Source: Kordia sp. (GTDB lineage: Bacteria; Bacteroidota; Bacteroidia; Flavobacteriales; Flavobacteriaceae). From it: a stretch of DNA of 64,000 nt. Location: positions 124,001 through 188,000 of the forward strand of contig NZ_JAKVBC010000001.1 of the NCBI RefSeq assembly GCF_022447245.1, given 5' to 3'. The translations under genes were made by a program, and so were the position numbers. The notes beneath the pieces were generated by a model. It saw nothing but the letters and a program-made list of their open reading frames with translations. It was not told the origin of the DNA and did no database searches. This document shows positions 28,284 to 37,145 of this stretch, piece by piece; position 1 is the stretch's first letter, and each line of letters opens with the position of its first letter.

Positions 28284-29534
28284 TTATTTTACAACTAGCT
28301 GAATCGTTTGTTCCGCGCGCTGTTCCAATAGAATTTCTTTCTCTTTTTGCAATCCTTCAATCGCAGATTCTGTAAAGTGTCGAATTGTATACAGCGATAC
28401 ATTTTCGTGATGTGTAACCTTGAATTTTGAACGTAGCGTTTTAAGTAATTTTTCTAAATTATTGAACTTATTATCCACACAAACTGAAAAACTAATCGCA
28501 GAGTTTTGAATTACATCTACTTTCATTTTACAACTGTGAAGTAATTTGAATATTTTACTGATATTATCTTCTACAATAAAAGAGAAATCTAATGACGAAA
28601 CTGAAATTAATACTAGATTCTTTTTGACAATAAAACATGGGACATTTGGCGTAATTCCAACTCCTTTTGCCACAGCAGTTCCTTCACCTTTTGGATTTAA
28701 AAATGATTTTACATACAATGGAATTTCTTTACGTTGTAATGGTTGTAATGTTTTTGGATGAATCACAGACGCTCCATAAAACGCTAACTCAATGGCTTCA
28801 CGATACGAAATATTATGTAATAATTGTGCGTTTTCAAAATAGCGTGGATCCGCATTTAAAACGCCTGGCACATCTTTCCAAATAGTCACACTTTCAGCAT
28901 TTAAGCAATACGCAAAAATTGCCGCAGTATAATCTGAACCTTCTCGCCCAAGTGTGGTTGTAAAGTTATTTGGATCACTTCCAATAAAACCTTGTGTAAT
29001 ATTGAGTTTTGAACGATTTACATTTTGTTTGATCTTTTCTTGTGTCAATTCCAAATTCACTTTTGCGTCACGATAATTCGTATCTGTTTTAATCATCTCA
29101 CGGACATCCAACCACGTATTTTCGATAGAAATACTATTTAAATACGCACTAACTATTGTTGTGGAAATCAACTCTCCATACGAAATCAATTGATCATACA
29201 CATAGTTATAATCTGGTGATTTATTTCGCCCTAAAAAGCCTTGCATTTCTTCAAAAAGCTGTTTCACTTTTCCGAAAATCGGATGGCTTTCATTTGGAAA
29301 TAACTCTAACAAAATTTCATTGTGATATTTGGCAATTTCCTGAATAGATGCTTGCAATTCTTTATTTTCTTCAAAGTAATTTTTGATCACCACTTCTAGA
29401 GCATTGGTTGTTTTTCCCATTGCAGAAATCACAATTAGCATATTATCATAACCAACTTCTTGTAATACGTTGACTAAATTTTTGACGCCTTCTGCATCTT
29501 TTACAGACGCTCCACCAAATTTGAATATTCTCAT
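28284..29534 (-). CDS. lysC: aspartate kinase
   Basis: A 416-residue monofunctional aspartokinase, which phosphorylates aspartate at the start of lysine, threonine and methionine synthesis. MRIFKFGGASVKDAEGVKNL (Lys for ATP), LITQGFIGSD-like NITQGFIGSDPNNFTTTLG and GREGSDYTAAIFAYCL are the family motifs, followed by a C-terminal ACT region (from about 290, VLISVSSLDFSFIVEDNI) for feedback control. There is no fused homoserine dehydrogenase. Confidence 0.92.
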   Translation of the reverse strand: MRIFKFGGASVKDAEGVKNLVNVLQEVGYDNMLIVISAMGKTTNALEVVIKNYFEENKELQASIQEIAKYHNEILLELFPNESHPIFGKVKQLFEEMQGFLGRNKSPDYNYVYDQLISYGELISTTIVSAYLNSISIENTWLDVREMIKTDTNYRDAKVNLELTQEKIKQNVNRSKLNITQGFIGSDPNNFTTTLGREGSDYTAAIFAYCLNAESVTIWKDVPGVLNADPRYFENAQLLHNISYREAIELAFYGASVIHPKTLQPLQRKEIPLYVKSFLNPKGEGTAVAKGVGITPNVPCFIVKKNLVLISVSSLDFSFIVEDNISKIFKLLHSCKMKVDVIQNSAISFSVCVDNKFNNLEKLLKTLRSKFKVTHHENVSLYTIRHFTESAIEGLQKEKEILLEQRAEQTIQLVVK

Positions 29535-29668
29535 GTGTTTATTTTTATTTCTTTTCTAACTAAAAATTAAATTTCACATTACTTCTCGATGCTATTTTTT
29601 TACAAAAAATCACTTAAAGTGACGAAACTCTAACTCGTTGTATCGAGATTTACTTTGTTTTTATATTA

Positions 29669-30151
29669 TTATTTATTTTTTGCTAAATAGTTTTGAATTC
29701 CTTGCGCATCCAATTGCACAACATGCCAATCACGCATAACGTTAGCACCAATATGTTCGTAAAACTCAATGGCTGGCGTATTCCAATCTAACACTTCCCA
29801 ACCAATTCGTTTGACACCTAAATCATTTCCAAATTCAATTACCTTCTGCAATAATGCGCCACCAACACCTTTACCGCGTGCTTTTTCACTCACTATTAAA
29901 TCTTCTAAATGCAATACTTCTCCTTTCCATGTTGAATATCGCATGTATACGAGCGCTATTCCTATCACCTCCTCAGTAGTTTCCGCGACAAAACAATGAA
30001 ATTTTGGCGCTGCTCCAAAACCATCCTCACGTAGTATTTCTGGCGATATAATAACCGCCTCAGGTTCTTTTTCAAATATGGCTAATTCATTAATTAGTTG
30101 AAAGATAGCATTAACATCTGTAGCAACGGCTTTTCGTGTGGTAAAGTTCAT
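29669..30151 (-). CDS. GNAT family N-acetyltransferase
   Basis: About 160 residues from the chosen ATG (MNFTTRKAVATDVNAIFQLI); a longer frame to 30187 adds a Cys-rich start with no family support. Motif A is VLHLEDLIVSEKARGKGVGG with ALLQKVIEFG, and WNTPAIEFYEHIGA is the C-terminal motif. The pattern resembles spermidine/diamine-type acetyltransferases, but the substrate is not certain. It lies opposite fbp, 113 bases away. Confidence 0.88.
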   Translation of the reverse strand: MNFTTRKAVATDVNAIFQLINELAIFEKEPEAVIISPEILREDGFGAAPKFHCFVAETTEEVIGIALVYMRYSTWKGEVLHLEDLIVSEKARGKGVGGALLQKVIEFGNDLGVKRIGWEVLDWNTPAIEFYEHIGANVMRDWHVVQLDAQGIQNYLAKNK

Positions 30152-30264
30152 AGGTTGTAAAATCTTTACACAAAGGTAACAAGGCAAAAATTATAATTTT
30201 TACGAAAACGTTATAGTTTTACAAAATTATCGATATTTGTGATCTGAGAAACAAAGTAGACAAA

Positions 30265-31269
30265 ATGGCTAAACAAAATCAAACCCTAGGAGAATTTATT
30301 ATTGAAAACCAAGCTGAATTCAAATATTCTTCTGGAGAACTCTCCCGATTAATCAATTCTATCCGATTGGCAGCAAAAGTAGTGAATCATGAAGTAAACA
30401 AAGCTGGATTGGTAGATATCATTGGCGCCGCTGGCGAAACAAACATTCAAGGAGAAGACCAACAAAAACTGGACGTATATGCTAATGAGAAGTTTATCCA
30501 AACGTTGAGCAACCGAAATATTGTCTGCGGAATTGGTTCTGAAGAAAATGATGATTTTATCGCAATTAATAGTTTAGACGAAAACAATCAAAACAAATAT
30601 GTGGTACTCATTGATCCTTTGGATGGTTCTTCTAATATTGATGTAAATGTTTCTGTGGGAACAATTTTTTCTGTGTACAGAAGAATTACACCAGTTGGGA
30701 CTCCAGTTACAATAGAAGATTTTCTGCAAGAAGGAAACCAACAAGTTGCTGCTGGATATGTTATTTATGGAACGTCAACTATGTTGGTATATACAACTGG
30801 ACATGGTGTAAATGGTTTTACTTTAAATCCTGCTATTGGAACATTCTACTTATCGCATCCAAACATGCAATTTCCAGAAACTGGGCGTATTTATTCTATC
30901 AACGAAGGGAATTATGCACATTTCCCACAAGGGGTAAAAGATTATATTAAATATTGCCAAGAAGAAAAAGAAGACCGACCATATACATCTAGATATATTG
31001 GTTCTTTAGTTTCTGATTTTCACAGAAATCTAATTAAAGGAGGAATTTATATTTACCCACAAACCTCCAAAGCTCCAAACGGGAAACTTCGTTTACTATA
31101 TGAATGTAATCCAATGGCATTTCTTGCCGAGCAAGCTAATGGACTAGCAACAGATGGTTTTCAACGCATTATGGATATAAAGCCAACAGAGTTGCATCAA
31201 CGTGTTCCTATCTTCTGTGGAAGTCGAAAAATGGTAGAAAAAGCAAAGGAGTTTATGAAGAACTCGTAG
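30265..31269 (+). CDS. fbp: fructose-1,6-bisphosphatase class I
   Basis: A 334-residue gluconeogenic enzyme that removes the 1-phosphate from fructose-1,6-bisphosphate. [13 protein letters not shown] and [20 protein letters not shown] bind the metals, [15 protein letters not shown] and [18 protein letters not shown] belong to the substrate site, and [14 protein letters not shown] ends the protein. Single gene with the usual length. Confidence 0.97.
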   Translation: MAKQNQTLGEFIIENQAEFKYSSGELSRLINSIRLAAKVVNHEVNKAGLVDIIGAAGETNIQGEDQQKLDVYANEKFIQTLSNRNIVCGIGSEENDDFIAINSLDENNQNKYVVLIDPLDGSSNIDVNVSVGTIFSVYRRITPVGTPVTIEDFLQEGNQQVAAGYVIYGTSTMLVYTTGHGVNGFTLNPAIGTFYLSHPNMQFPETGRIYSINEGNYAHFPQGVKDYIKYCQEEKEDRPYTSRYIGSLVSDFHRNLIKGGIYIYPQTSKAPNGKLRLLYECNPMAFLAEQANGLATDGFQRIMDIKPTELHQRVPIFCGSRKMVEKAKEFMKNS

Positions 31270-31297
31270 GAAACGTACTCACTTTCCTAAAAATTAT

Positions 31298-31305
31298 TAC
31301 TTTTG
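31298..31305 (+). promoter_or_regulatory. candidate -7 box for the GTPase/kinase cluster
   Basis: TACTTTTG fits TAnnTTTG and lies 33 bases before the first gene of the cluster at 31338. It follows a weak TAGGAAA / TTTCCTA hairpin after fbp, so the cluster probably starts its own transcript here. Confidence 0.4.
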
Positions 31306-31337
31306 TGTTGAACCCTAGAACAATAAAATACTTCTAA

Positions 31338-31706
31338 ATGGCAACAAAAGGTAAAAATACCAACGATGCTGATCAAACAAATCCAAGCATTACAGACCCG
31401 TCTACTAAGATTGAAGCAATTAAGAATTTAATTTTTGGAGAAAATATTCAGGAGTATAATTCTGAGTTCGACAATATTAAAAATGATATTCTTGCCAAAA
31501 AGCAAGCTCTTGAAAACTTGATTGAAGAAGTGCGTTCAGAATTGATCCAAAATATTGATAATCTCAGCACAGACTTAAATATTCGTATTACCGAATTGGA
31601 ATCCAATATAGAAAATAATTTAGACGATTTAAACGAGAAAAAAGTGGACCGCAGACAATTAGGTCAGTTACTTATCAATCTAGGCGAAAAGATAGGAAAA
31701 GAGTAA
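31338..31706 (+). CDS. small coiled-coil protein of the GTPase/kinase cluster
   Basis: A 122-residue protein without signal or membrane segment. Residues 1-20 are polar, then IEAIKNLIFGENIQEYNSEF begins a long coiled coil (about 35-100, with LENLIEEVRSELIQNIDNLS and RITELESNIENNLDDL) and it ends RRQLGQLLINLGEKIGKE. I know similar coiled-coil stretches from cyanobacterial and flavobacterial proteins linked to small GTPases, but no named function. It is first in a four-gene plus-strand unit, 27 bases before the next gene, and likely an adaptor. Confidence 0.65.
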   Translation: MATKGKNTNDADQTNPSITDPSTKIEAIKNLIFGENIQEYNSEFDNIKNDILAKKQALENLIEEVRSELIQNIDNLSTDLNIRITELESNIENNLDDLNEKKVDRRQLGQLLINLGEKIGKE

Positions 31707-31733
31707 AGCTCAACATAGTTCTCATGTGTATTT

Positions 31734-32570
31734 ATGACGGAAGCTGATAAATTAGCGTTATTAAAAGATTTATTACTCACGGATGATCGTGCGTATGCAG
31801 AATCGATACACAATAAAATTAAAGCGCTCGAGCAAATTATAAACGAGCAAAAAAAACTTTCCAATAAGGTTGATCCAATTATTGATAATAAATTGGAAGA
31901 GTTTATTGAGGAAATTCCAGAAACACTTGGACCAACAATTACAGAAGCCTTAGCGGAACAGATTAAAAATTCCAAAGATCAGGTAGTAGAGGCATTATAC
32001 CCTATTATGGGTAAAATGATTAAGAAATATATTTCTCAAGAAATCAGTTTACTTTCTGAACGTATCAACAAACAATTGGAAGATAGTTTTTCCACCAAAA
32101 GCTGGAAGCGAAAATTTAAATCGTGGTTTGGCGGTGTTAAGGAAGAAGAATTGTTGCTAAGCGAATTAAATGCTATCTCTAAAATAGAACAAGTATTAGT
32201 TATTGAGAAGAATTCTGGTTTACTTATTGGGCAATATGCTAAAACTGAAACGATTGACAAAGATATGGTCTCTGGAATGCTTACAGCCATTAAAAGTTTT
32301 GTGGAAGATGCCTTTCAAGGAAAAAGTCAAAACTTAGAGCTAATCGAATACGAATTATATCACATTCATATTCAGAGCTTTGTATCTTTTTACGTTGCAG
32401 TTGCTATTTCTGGCGAATATAATCTTATATTTAAGAACAAATTACAAGATATAATCTTTAATTTTACGGATAACTTCTTAAATTTATTTAACGATTTAAA
32501 TGAAATTAAAGAAGAAGATATTACTAACGAATTAGAATTCTACTTTAGTACGAATGAAGAAAGCCTCTAA
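31734..32570 (+). CDS. coiled-coil protein with sensor-like (roadblock/longin-type?) C-terminal domain
   Basis: A 278-residue cytosolic protein. Residues 1-120 form helices and coiled coil (ALEQIINEQKKLSNKVDPII); a basic linker (SWKRKFKSWFGG) follows, then a domain from about 150: KIEQVLVIEKNSGLLIGQYA, MVSGMLTAIKSFVEDAFQ, LIEYELYHIHIQSFVSFYVA. The same kind of domain (a strand with SGLLI, then SGMLTAI..FV.D.F) occurs, as I recall, in some OmpA-family proteins of cyanobacteria and Bacteroidota and has the outline of a roadblock/longin-like fold, which typically binds small GTPases. Its 3' end overlaps the GTPase gene by 17 bases, supporting a direct partnership. Domain identity is inference. 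Confidence 0.6.
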   Translation: MTEADKLALLKDLLLTDDRAYAESIHNKIKALEQIINEQKKLSNKVDPIIDNKLEEFIEEIPETLGPTITEALAEQIKNSKDQVVEALYPIMGKMIKKYISQEISLLSERINKQLEDSFSTKSWKRKFKSWFGGVKEEELLLSELNAISKIEQVLVIEKNSGLLIGQYAKTETIDKDMVSGMLTAIKSFVEDAFQGKSQNLELIEYELYHIHIQSFVSFYVAVAISGEYNLIFKNKLQDIIFNFTDNFLNLFNDLNEIKEEDITNELEFYFSTNEESL

Positions 32571-33048
32571 AAAAATAATTCTACTGGGTCACTTTGGTGT
32601 CGGAAAATCTTCATTGATCCGACAGTTTGTAGAAAACACTTTTACGAGTGATTACAAAGTTACCATTGGAGTTCACATCTTAAAAAAGGAAGTTGAAATT
32701 TCGCCTGACGAAACCATTTCACTTATTATTTGGGATTTGGAAGGATATGACGATATTAAAAAAACACGTGCTTCGTATTTATTAGGAACGCATGGATTTA
32801 TTTATGTATTTGATGTGACTCGACCTGCTACTTTTGAAAATTTAGAAAACGACATTACCTACCTAACCAATCAATATGCAAATACTCCATTGAAAGTCGT
32901 TGGAAATAAAGTAGATTTAGTGACAAAAACCTATTTAAAAGAAAATAAAGACATGTTTGGTGTGGCACCTGACTTTTTTACAAGTGCAAAAACAGGTGAT
33001 AAAGTAGACGATATGTTTATCGCACTGGCCAAAGAACTTGTGAAATAA
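32554..33048 (+). CDS. Ras-like small GTPase
   Basis: A 164-residue Ras/Rab-type GTPase standing alone. G1 GHFGVGKSSLI, G3 IIWDLEGYDD, G4 VVGNKVDLV and G5 TSAKTGD are all present; the switch-1 Thr is in YKVTIGVHI. Rab and Ras proteins have DTAGQ in G3; here it is DLEGY, so the catalytic Gln is replaced by Tyr and hydrolysis may need a helper protein. No lipid-anchor Cys at the C-terminus. Bacterial relatives such as MglA act as polarity or signalling switches. Located between the sensor-like protein and the kinase, with three bases to the latter. Confidence 0.85.
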   Translation: MKKASKKIILLGHFGVGKSSLIRQFVENTFTSDYKVTIGVHILKKEVEISPDETISLIIWDLEGYDDIKKTRASYLLGTHGFIYVFDVTRPATFENLENDITYLTNQYANTPLKVVGNKVDLVTKTYLKENKDMFGVAPDFFTSAKTGDKVDDMFIALAKELVK

Positions 33049-33051
33049 TAT

Positions 33052-34587
33052 ATGATGTTAGAAACATACAGAGAAATCTATTTTCATCCCAGAACACAGT
33101 TTATAACGATTGACACTTCTGGTAATGTATTGGAAAGCGACGATATTCTCTTCAAGCTTAAAAAAGGAGATGACATTAGCTCAGTGAGCCTTTTTTTTAA
33201 AGGACTTTCTGCTTATTTTGATGTTGATGAAGAAAATGACATCAAGTTTACCTGTATTCATTTAGAGAATAATGATCGGCAAGAATATACCTGTGATATT
33301 GAATTCAAAACTTTTGCAGGAGCCCAACCAACACTCATTATTATTCACGATTTTTCTGAGCATTATAAGTATTACCAAGAAGTGGCACAGAGCCGAAATG
33401 AATCGGTTATCAATTCGCAAATTTTAGAACTGAAGAATAAATATTTAAAAGAAAAAGAAGATTTTAAAAATACATTCATCGCGAATTTTAGTCATGAATT
33501 GCGCAATCCATTAACAGGCGTTACAGCATTTTGTTCCGTATTGCAAAAAACAGACATGACACCAGAACAGCAAGATTATGTAGAAGTTATTAAATCTTCC
33601 GCAGATCATTTGCGTAATATGATTGGCGATATTTTAGAAGTGTCTAAAATTGAAGTTGGAAAACTTTCATTACATGAAGAATTATTCGATTTTCATGAAC
33701 TCATAGACATGCTGGAGTTTACGTATAGCGTAAAAGCTAAGCAGAAAAATATTGAGTTTGAAATTGATTTTGACGAAAAAATCCCAAGATATATTGAGAG
33801 CGATAAAACCCGTATCAAACAGATTTTAGAAAACTTGATTGAAAATGCATTAAAATTTACTTCGTCAGGAAAAATTACAGTATTAATCAAGGAAAATCAG
33901 CGTAGAGCACGAAAAGTAAACTTAAGTATTAGTGTTCAAGATACTGGTATTGGAATTCCTGACGAAAAACTAGTACTTATTTTCAACAGTTTTACACAAC
34001 TAAACAACTCAAGAAAGTTTGTGGGCACAGGACTCGGTTTGTCTATTGTAAAAGGGCTGGTTGAGTTGATGGATGGTAAAATTACGGTGGAAAGCAAAGT
34101 AAAAGAAGGGTCAACTTTCAAAATAAATATAAACCTACGCTATCCTATTAACCAAGAAGCAACGTCTTTGGAAACTAAATCAGATATTGAACGAAAAAAC
34201 TATTTATCAAAAGAGAAATACAATATTTTACTTGCTGAAGATTCAGAGCTAGCACAAATGGCTGTATTGAAAATATTAGCACAAGAAGGGAATTTCTTTT
34301 TAGATATTATTACCAATGGAGAAGATGTGATTGAAAGTGTAATTCACAATGAATATGACATGATTTTAATGGATATTCGCATGCCTGGTACTCACGGAGA
34401 CGAATTGACAAAAATGATTCGTTCACTTCCTGTTCAAAATTGCAAAACCATTCCTATTTTAGCTTTAACAGCCAATTTATATGATGCTGACAAAAAGCGC
34501 TACAAAAAAATGGGTATGAACGATATCATTGAAAAGCCATTTGACGAAAGCACATTGCTCAAGAAGATTTATAAGCATTTGAAATAA
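33052..34587 (+). CDS. soluble hybrid histidine kinase (PAS-like, HisKA, HATPase, REC)
   Basis: A 511-residue cytosolic kinase. Residues 1-105 look PAS-like (FITIDTSGNVLESDDILF), a coiled coil follows, then HisKA with His148 in FIANFSHELRNPLTG, HATPase (TRIKQILENLIENALKFT, VQDTGIGIPDEKL, GTGLGLSIVKGLVELM) and a C-terminal receiver (ILLAEDSELAQMAVLKIL) with Asp441 in MILMDIRMPGTHGDEL. There is no membrane segment or DNA-binding part, so it must take its signal inside the cell, possibly from the GTPase encoded three bases upstream, and pass phosphate to a separate Hpt or regulator. The start could also be the ATG three bases later. Confidence 0.9.
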   Translation: MMLETYREIYFHPRTQFITIDTSGNVLESDDILFKLKKGDDISSVSLFFKGLSAYFDVDEENDIKFTCIHLENNDRQEYTCDIEFKTFAGAQPTLIIIHDFSEHYKYYQEVAQSRNESVINSQILELKNKYLKEKEDFKNTFIANFSHELRNPLTGVTAFCSVLQKTDMTPEQQDYVEVIKSSADHLRNMIGDILEVSKIEVGKLSLHEELFDFHELIDMLEFTYSVKAKQKNIEFEIDFDEKIPRYIESDKTRIKQILENLIENALKFTSSGKITVLIKENQRRARKVNLSISVQDTGIGIPDEKLVLIFNSFTQLNNSRKFVGTGLGLSIVKGLVELMDGKITVESKVKEGSTFKININLRYPINQEATSLETKSDIERKNYLSKEKYNILLAEDSELAQMAVLKILAQEGNFFLDIITNGEDVIESVIHNEYDMILMDIRMPGTHGDELTKMIRSLPVQNCKTIPILALTANLYDADKKRYKKMGMNDIIEKPFDESTLLKKIYKHLK

Positions 34588-34633
34588 AGTTTTATGAATT
34601 ACGTTTGTACAGAGAACTTTATGTAATGTCTCT

Positions 34634-35413
34634 GTGCAAAAACAACTTATACTAAGTATTTATTTTATTTTGAAAGTTACCGCTACTTTTGGACAAACAG
34701 TAGCCGAAGTAAAACACGTCTTAAAAAACAAAAAATTTACTGCATTCATGAATCTTGTTCAAAGTGAAACGAATAAGCAACACGGCGTGCGTTTTTTTAA
34801 ATTTCAATTACGAGATATTACTCCAAGTTATAAAGAAGGTATGTTTGCTTTTGAAAAATATATTCCAAATGATAAAAACCCAAGCATAAGTAGTGTTTAT
34901 AGTTATAGAATACGAATCATAACCACTAAAAAAGAGCTAATTTTTTATGAATTTAATGAAGAAAAAAACAAAAAAGTAGCTGAGCATTGGAAACCTTACT
35001 ATAACAACATTGTTGCTTTCAAAGATCCACAACACTACGAACAATTAAAGCTTGAATTCAAAAAAATTTTCCGAACAACTCCTCTAGAAAGTGAGTTATT
35101 TAAAAGAGATATTGTGTATGGAGAAACGTGTATTGTAGGCACAGAGCCTAGAGGAAGGGTATATATGAAAAAACTAGTTGATGAATTCAATAAGGAGAAA
35201 ATTCTAGAATGGTTGAAATCAGTGAATACAGAAAAACAAATCTATGCAGTTGAAGCCTTACTACAATTAAAAGACTGTGGTATTGCATTGACACAACAAG
35301 AAGAAGAAATCATCAACTTTATCATAGCAAAAGAAGGAAGTATTGAAACTTGTGGCGGTTGCTCTTACCTTCAACGAGAAATCAAAGAGGTTGTTAGGCA
35401 GTTTAAACGTTAA
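34634..35413 (+). CDS. secreted hypothetical protein
   Basis: A 259-residue protein starting at a GTG (no usable ATG upstream), with a signal peptide (about 1-20, ending TATFGQ). The remainder is mixed alpha/beta; the C-terminal part has EKILEWLKSVNTEKQIYAVE and ALLQLKDCGIALTQQEEEII, resembling a helical repeat, and a CGGCSYLQREIKEV end with paired cysteines. I do not recognise the family. It follows the kinase by 46 bases but may not belong to that unit. Confidence 0.6.
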   Translation: MQKQLILSIYFILKVTATFGQTVAEVKHVLKNKKFTAFMNLVQSETNKQHGVRFFKFQLRDITPSYKEGMFAFEKYIPNDKNPSISSVYSYRIRIITTKKELIFYEFNEEKNKKVAEHWKPYYNNIVAFKDPQHYEQLKLEFKKIFRTTPLESELFKRDIVYGETCIVGTEPRGRVYMKKLVDEFNKEKILEWLKSVNTEKQIYAVEALLQLKDCGIALTQQEEEIINFIIAKEGSIETCGGCSYLQREIKEVVRQFKR

Positions 35414-35416
35414 TAG

Positions 35417-35892
35417 CTACTTTATTTTCCAATCATGAAATCCAGCTCTTTTCCATTGTCCAGCTTCCGATTGCCAAATATTTGTAATTCGATATTCGTT
35501 GTGGGTAATTGTTCCTTCTTTTTTGTTTGAAACGGATACTTTCCCTGTAACAATAGCTGTATTTCCATAAAGTTCAATTTCAACCTCATCTATTTGGGAA
35601 GCAACAACTTCAAGGGTTCCTGATTTAATTTCTTGTGCTCTTTTCTTCAAGTATGCAAACCACTCTTTTTGCGGATCGCTTTTGAGTTTCCATTTGTATG
35701 TATATTAGTATCCATGACAAAAGATGCAATGGTTTCCATATCTCCTATTTGAAAAGCCTTATTGAATGTATCAATTGCTTCCAATAATTCTTTTTTGACA
35801 CTACCACTTTCTTGATGTTTTGTTTCTTTATGAGAACAATTAAAAAAAACAAATACAGTACTAAAGATCACTAATCGTTTACACAATTTCAT
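35417..35892 (-). pseudogene. NTF2-like (SnoaL/DUF4440-type) lipoprotein gene with one frameshift
   Basis: The first part (from 35892) has a lipoprotein signal (VFVFFNCSHKE) and the NTF2-like start KELLEAIDTFNKAFQIGDM and IASFVMDTNIHTNG. The frame then runs into a stop, while the next frame continues KLKSDPQKEWFAYLKKRA, VEIELYGNTAIVTGKVSV and ITNIWQSEAGQWKRAGFHDW to 35417, the usual end of the family. Adding one G near 35687 (AATGGAAA to AATGGGAAA) restores a protein of about 158 residues. Either a recent 1-bp deletion or a sequencing error. Such proteins are small binding or enzyme scaffolds; no specific function can be given. Confidence 0.8.
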
Positions 35893-35935
35893 AAGTTCAC
35901 AAATTAGTATTAGTGAATATAAATATACACAATAA

Positions 35936-35966
35936 AAAAGCCGAGTTCCACTGAAACTCGGCTTTT
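35936..35966. terminator. terminator after the TerB-like gene
   Basis: AAAAGCCGAGTT, short loop, AACTCGGCTTTT; T-run on both strands. On the minus strand it ends the TerB-like transcript. Confidence 0.85.
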
Positions 35967-35990
35967 ACATATCTTGAAATCGTTTTACAA

Positions 35991-36422
35991 TTAACGATTC
36001 ATATTTTTGATTTCATCTTTAAAATAGTCTGCATCTACTCCTTTACCTACCAACATTAATGCCTTATGCACAACATAGGCAACGTTCTCTGGAGAAAACC
36101 CTAAACCAATACCCAAACGCTCTAAAAGTACAGTTTGTTTTGGTCCTAATTCATGGTCAGCATACACCATTCTTGATAAATCATACAAACGATCTAAACG
36201 TTCGTTGTACATTGTTGGTGGATTAATCGGGTGTGATTTGTAATCTTTTAGAATCTCTTTGTAATCATCTTCAGAGACATCTAAATTTCTTGCCATTCTA
36301 TCTAAAAACGCTTTTTCTTCGTCAGTAATAACGTCATCACTCATGGCTACACGAACGATGGCTGCAAAATGACTTTGATTTCTTTTCTGAAATCCACTTG
36401 AATATAAATCTGATATAGACAT
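35991..36422 (-). CDS. TerB family protein
   Basis: A 143-residue all-helical protein. FAAIVRVAMSDDVITDEEKA and FLDRMARNLDVSEDDYKEIL form the first TerB-like half, YDLSRMVYADHELGPKQTVL the second, each with acidic residues (SDDVITDEE, ADHELG) that could bind a metal ion. TerB-like proteins occur in tellurite-resistance and stress contexts, but most stand-alone copies have no proven role. Followed by a strong terminator; no ter genes nearby. Confidence 0.8.
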   Translation of the reverse strand: MSISDLYSSGFQKRNQSHFAAIVRVAMSDDVITDEEKAFLDRMARNLDVSEDDYKEILKDYKSHPINPPTMYNERLDRLYDLSRMVYADHELGPKQTVLLERLGIGLGFSPENVAYVVHKALMLVGKGVDADYFKDEIKNMNR

Positions 36423-36571
36423 TTCTTAATTTTTAGTGCTGCAAATATAGTTATTCTATCGTCTTTTTCAGTCTGTTGCTTTATAATTTTTAACAGAAAA
36501 ATCAGCTTCTATACAGATTCTCATTTTATTGATTAGAAACAAGAGTTACAGCAATGAATTTTTGATGTTTC

Positions 36572-37036
36572 TCAATCATTATTACATAGTCGTGACAACA
36601 TTAACACAATATTAAATAACGCAAAAAAATCACTTCCTTTATCTGTTATAAATACCTTTTTATTACCTCTTTTATCAATAATCAATAATTCACATTCTAA
36701 TTCTTTTTGGATACGTTTTTGACTTTTTGGAACCATAAATTGTAGTTCATAAAAGCTTTTAGAAGTAGAGCGTTGAATTTCATCTAGTGAAATGGAATTC
36801 ATTCTTTCACCGTCATAACCAATAATCATTTTAGTTCCCACAGCTGTCCAATTATCTTCTGAATCTGTGAATAAAAGTACTATTTTCCCTGTTTTCTCAC
36901 GGCTTATCTGTCTCATATATTGAGCTCTTTTTTGTTTATCCAAACCTTCAAAAAGGAATACGCGCTCATTAGGTAAATTGTATTGAGAAGCTTTCCATTT
37001 AATTCTATTCTCAATAAATGATTCTGATTTTTTCAA
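36572..37036 (-). CDS. hypothetical protein
   Basis: A 154-residue protein with no signal or membrane segment, lysine- and arginine-rich in the first third (ENRIKWKASQYNLPNERVFL, RAQYMRQISREKTGKIVLLF), then alternating strands (MIIGYDGERMNSISLDEIQ, CELLIIDKRGNKKVFITD) that suggest a small beta-rich, possibly PH-like, domain. I do not recognise it. It is divergent from mfd, 109 bases apart. Confidence 0.55.
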   Translation of the reverse strand: MKKSESFIENRIKWKASQYNLPNERVFLFEGLDKQKRAQYMRQISREKTGKIVLLFTDSEDNWTAVGTKMIIGYDGERMNSISLDEIQRSTSKSFYELQFMVPKSQKRIQKELECELLIIDKRGNKKVFITDKGSDFFALFNIVLMLSRLCNND

Positions 37037-37118
37037 AAAGATGTTTTTAAGTCACTCTCAAAAATACAAATATCCTATAAAATTCTAGTTTGATTTTCAA
37101 GGTTTCTAAGGAGTTCAG

Positions 37119-37126
37119 TATATTTG
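37119..37126 (+). promoter_or_regulatory. candidate -7 box for mfd
   Basis: TATATTTG fits TAnnTTTG and lies 20 bases before the GTG start of mfd, implying a very short untranslated leader. Confidence 0.45.
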
Positions 37127-37145
37127 CGTCTAAATTTTTAGTATC

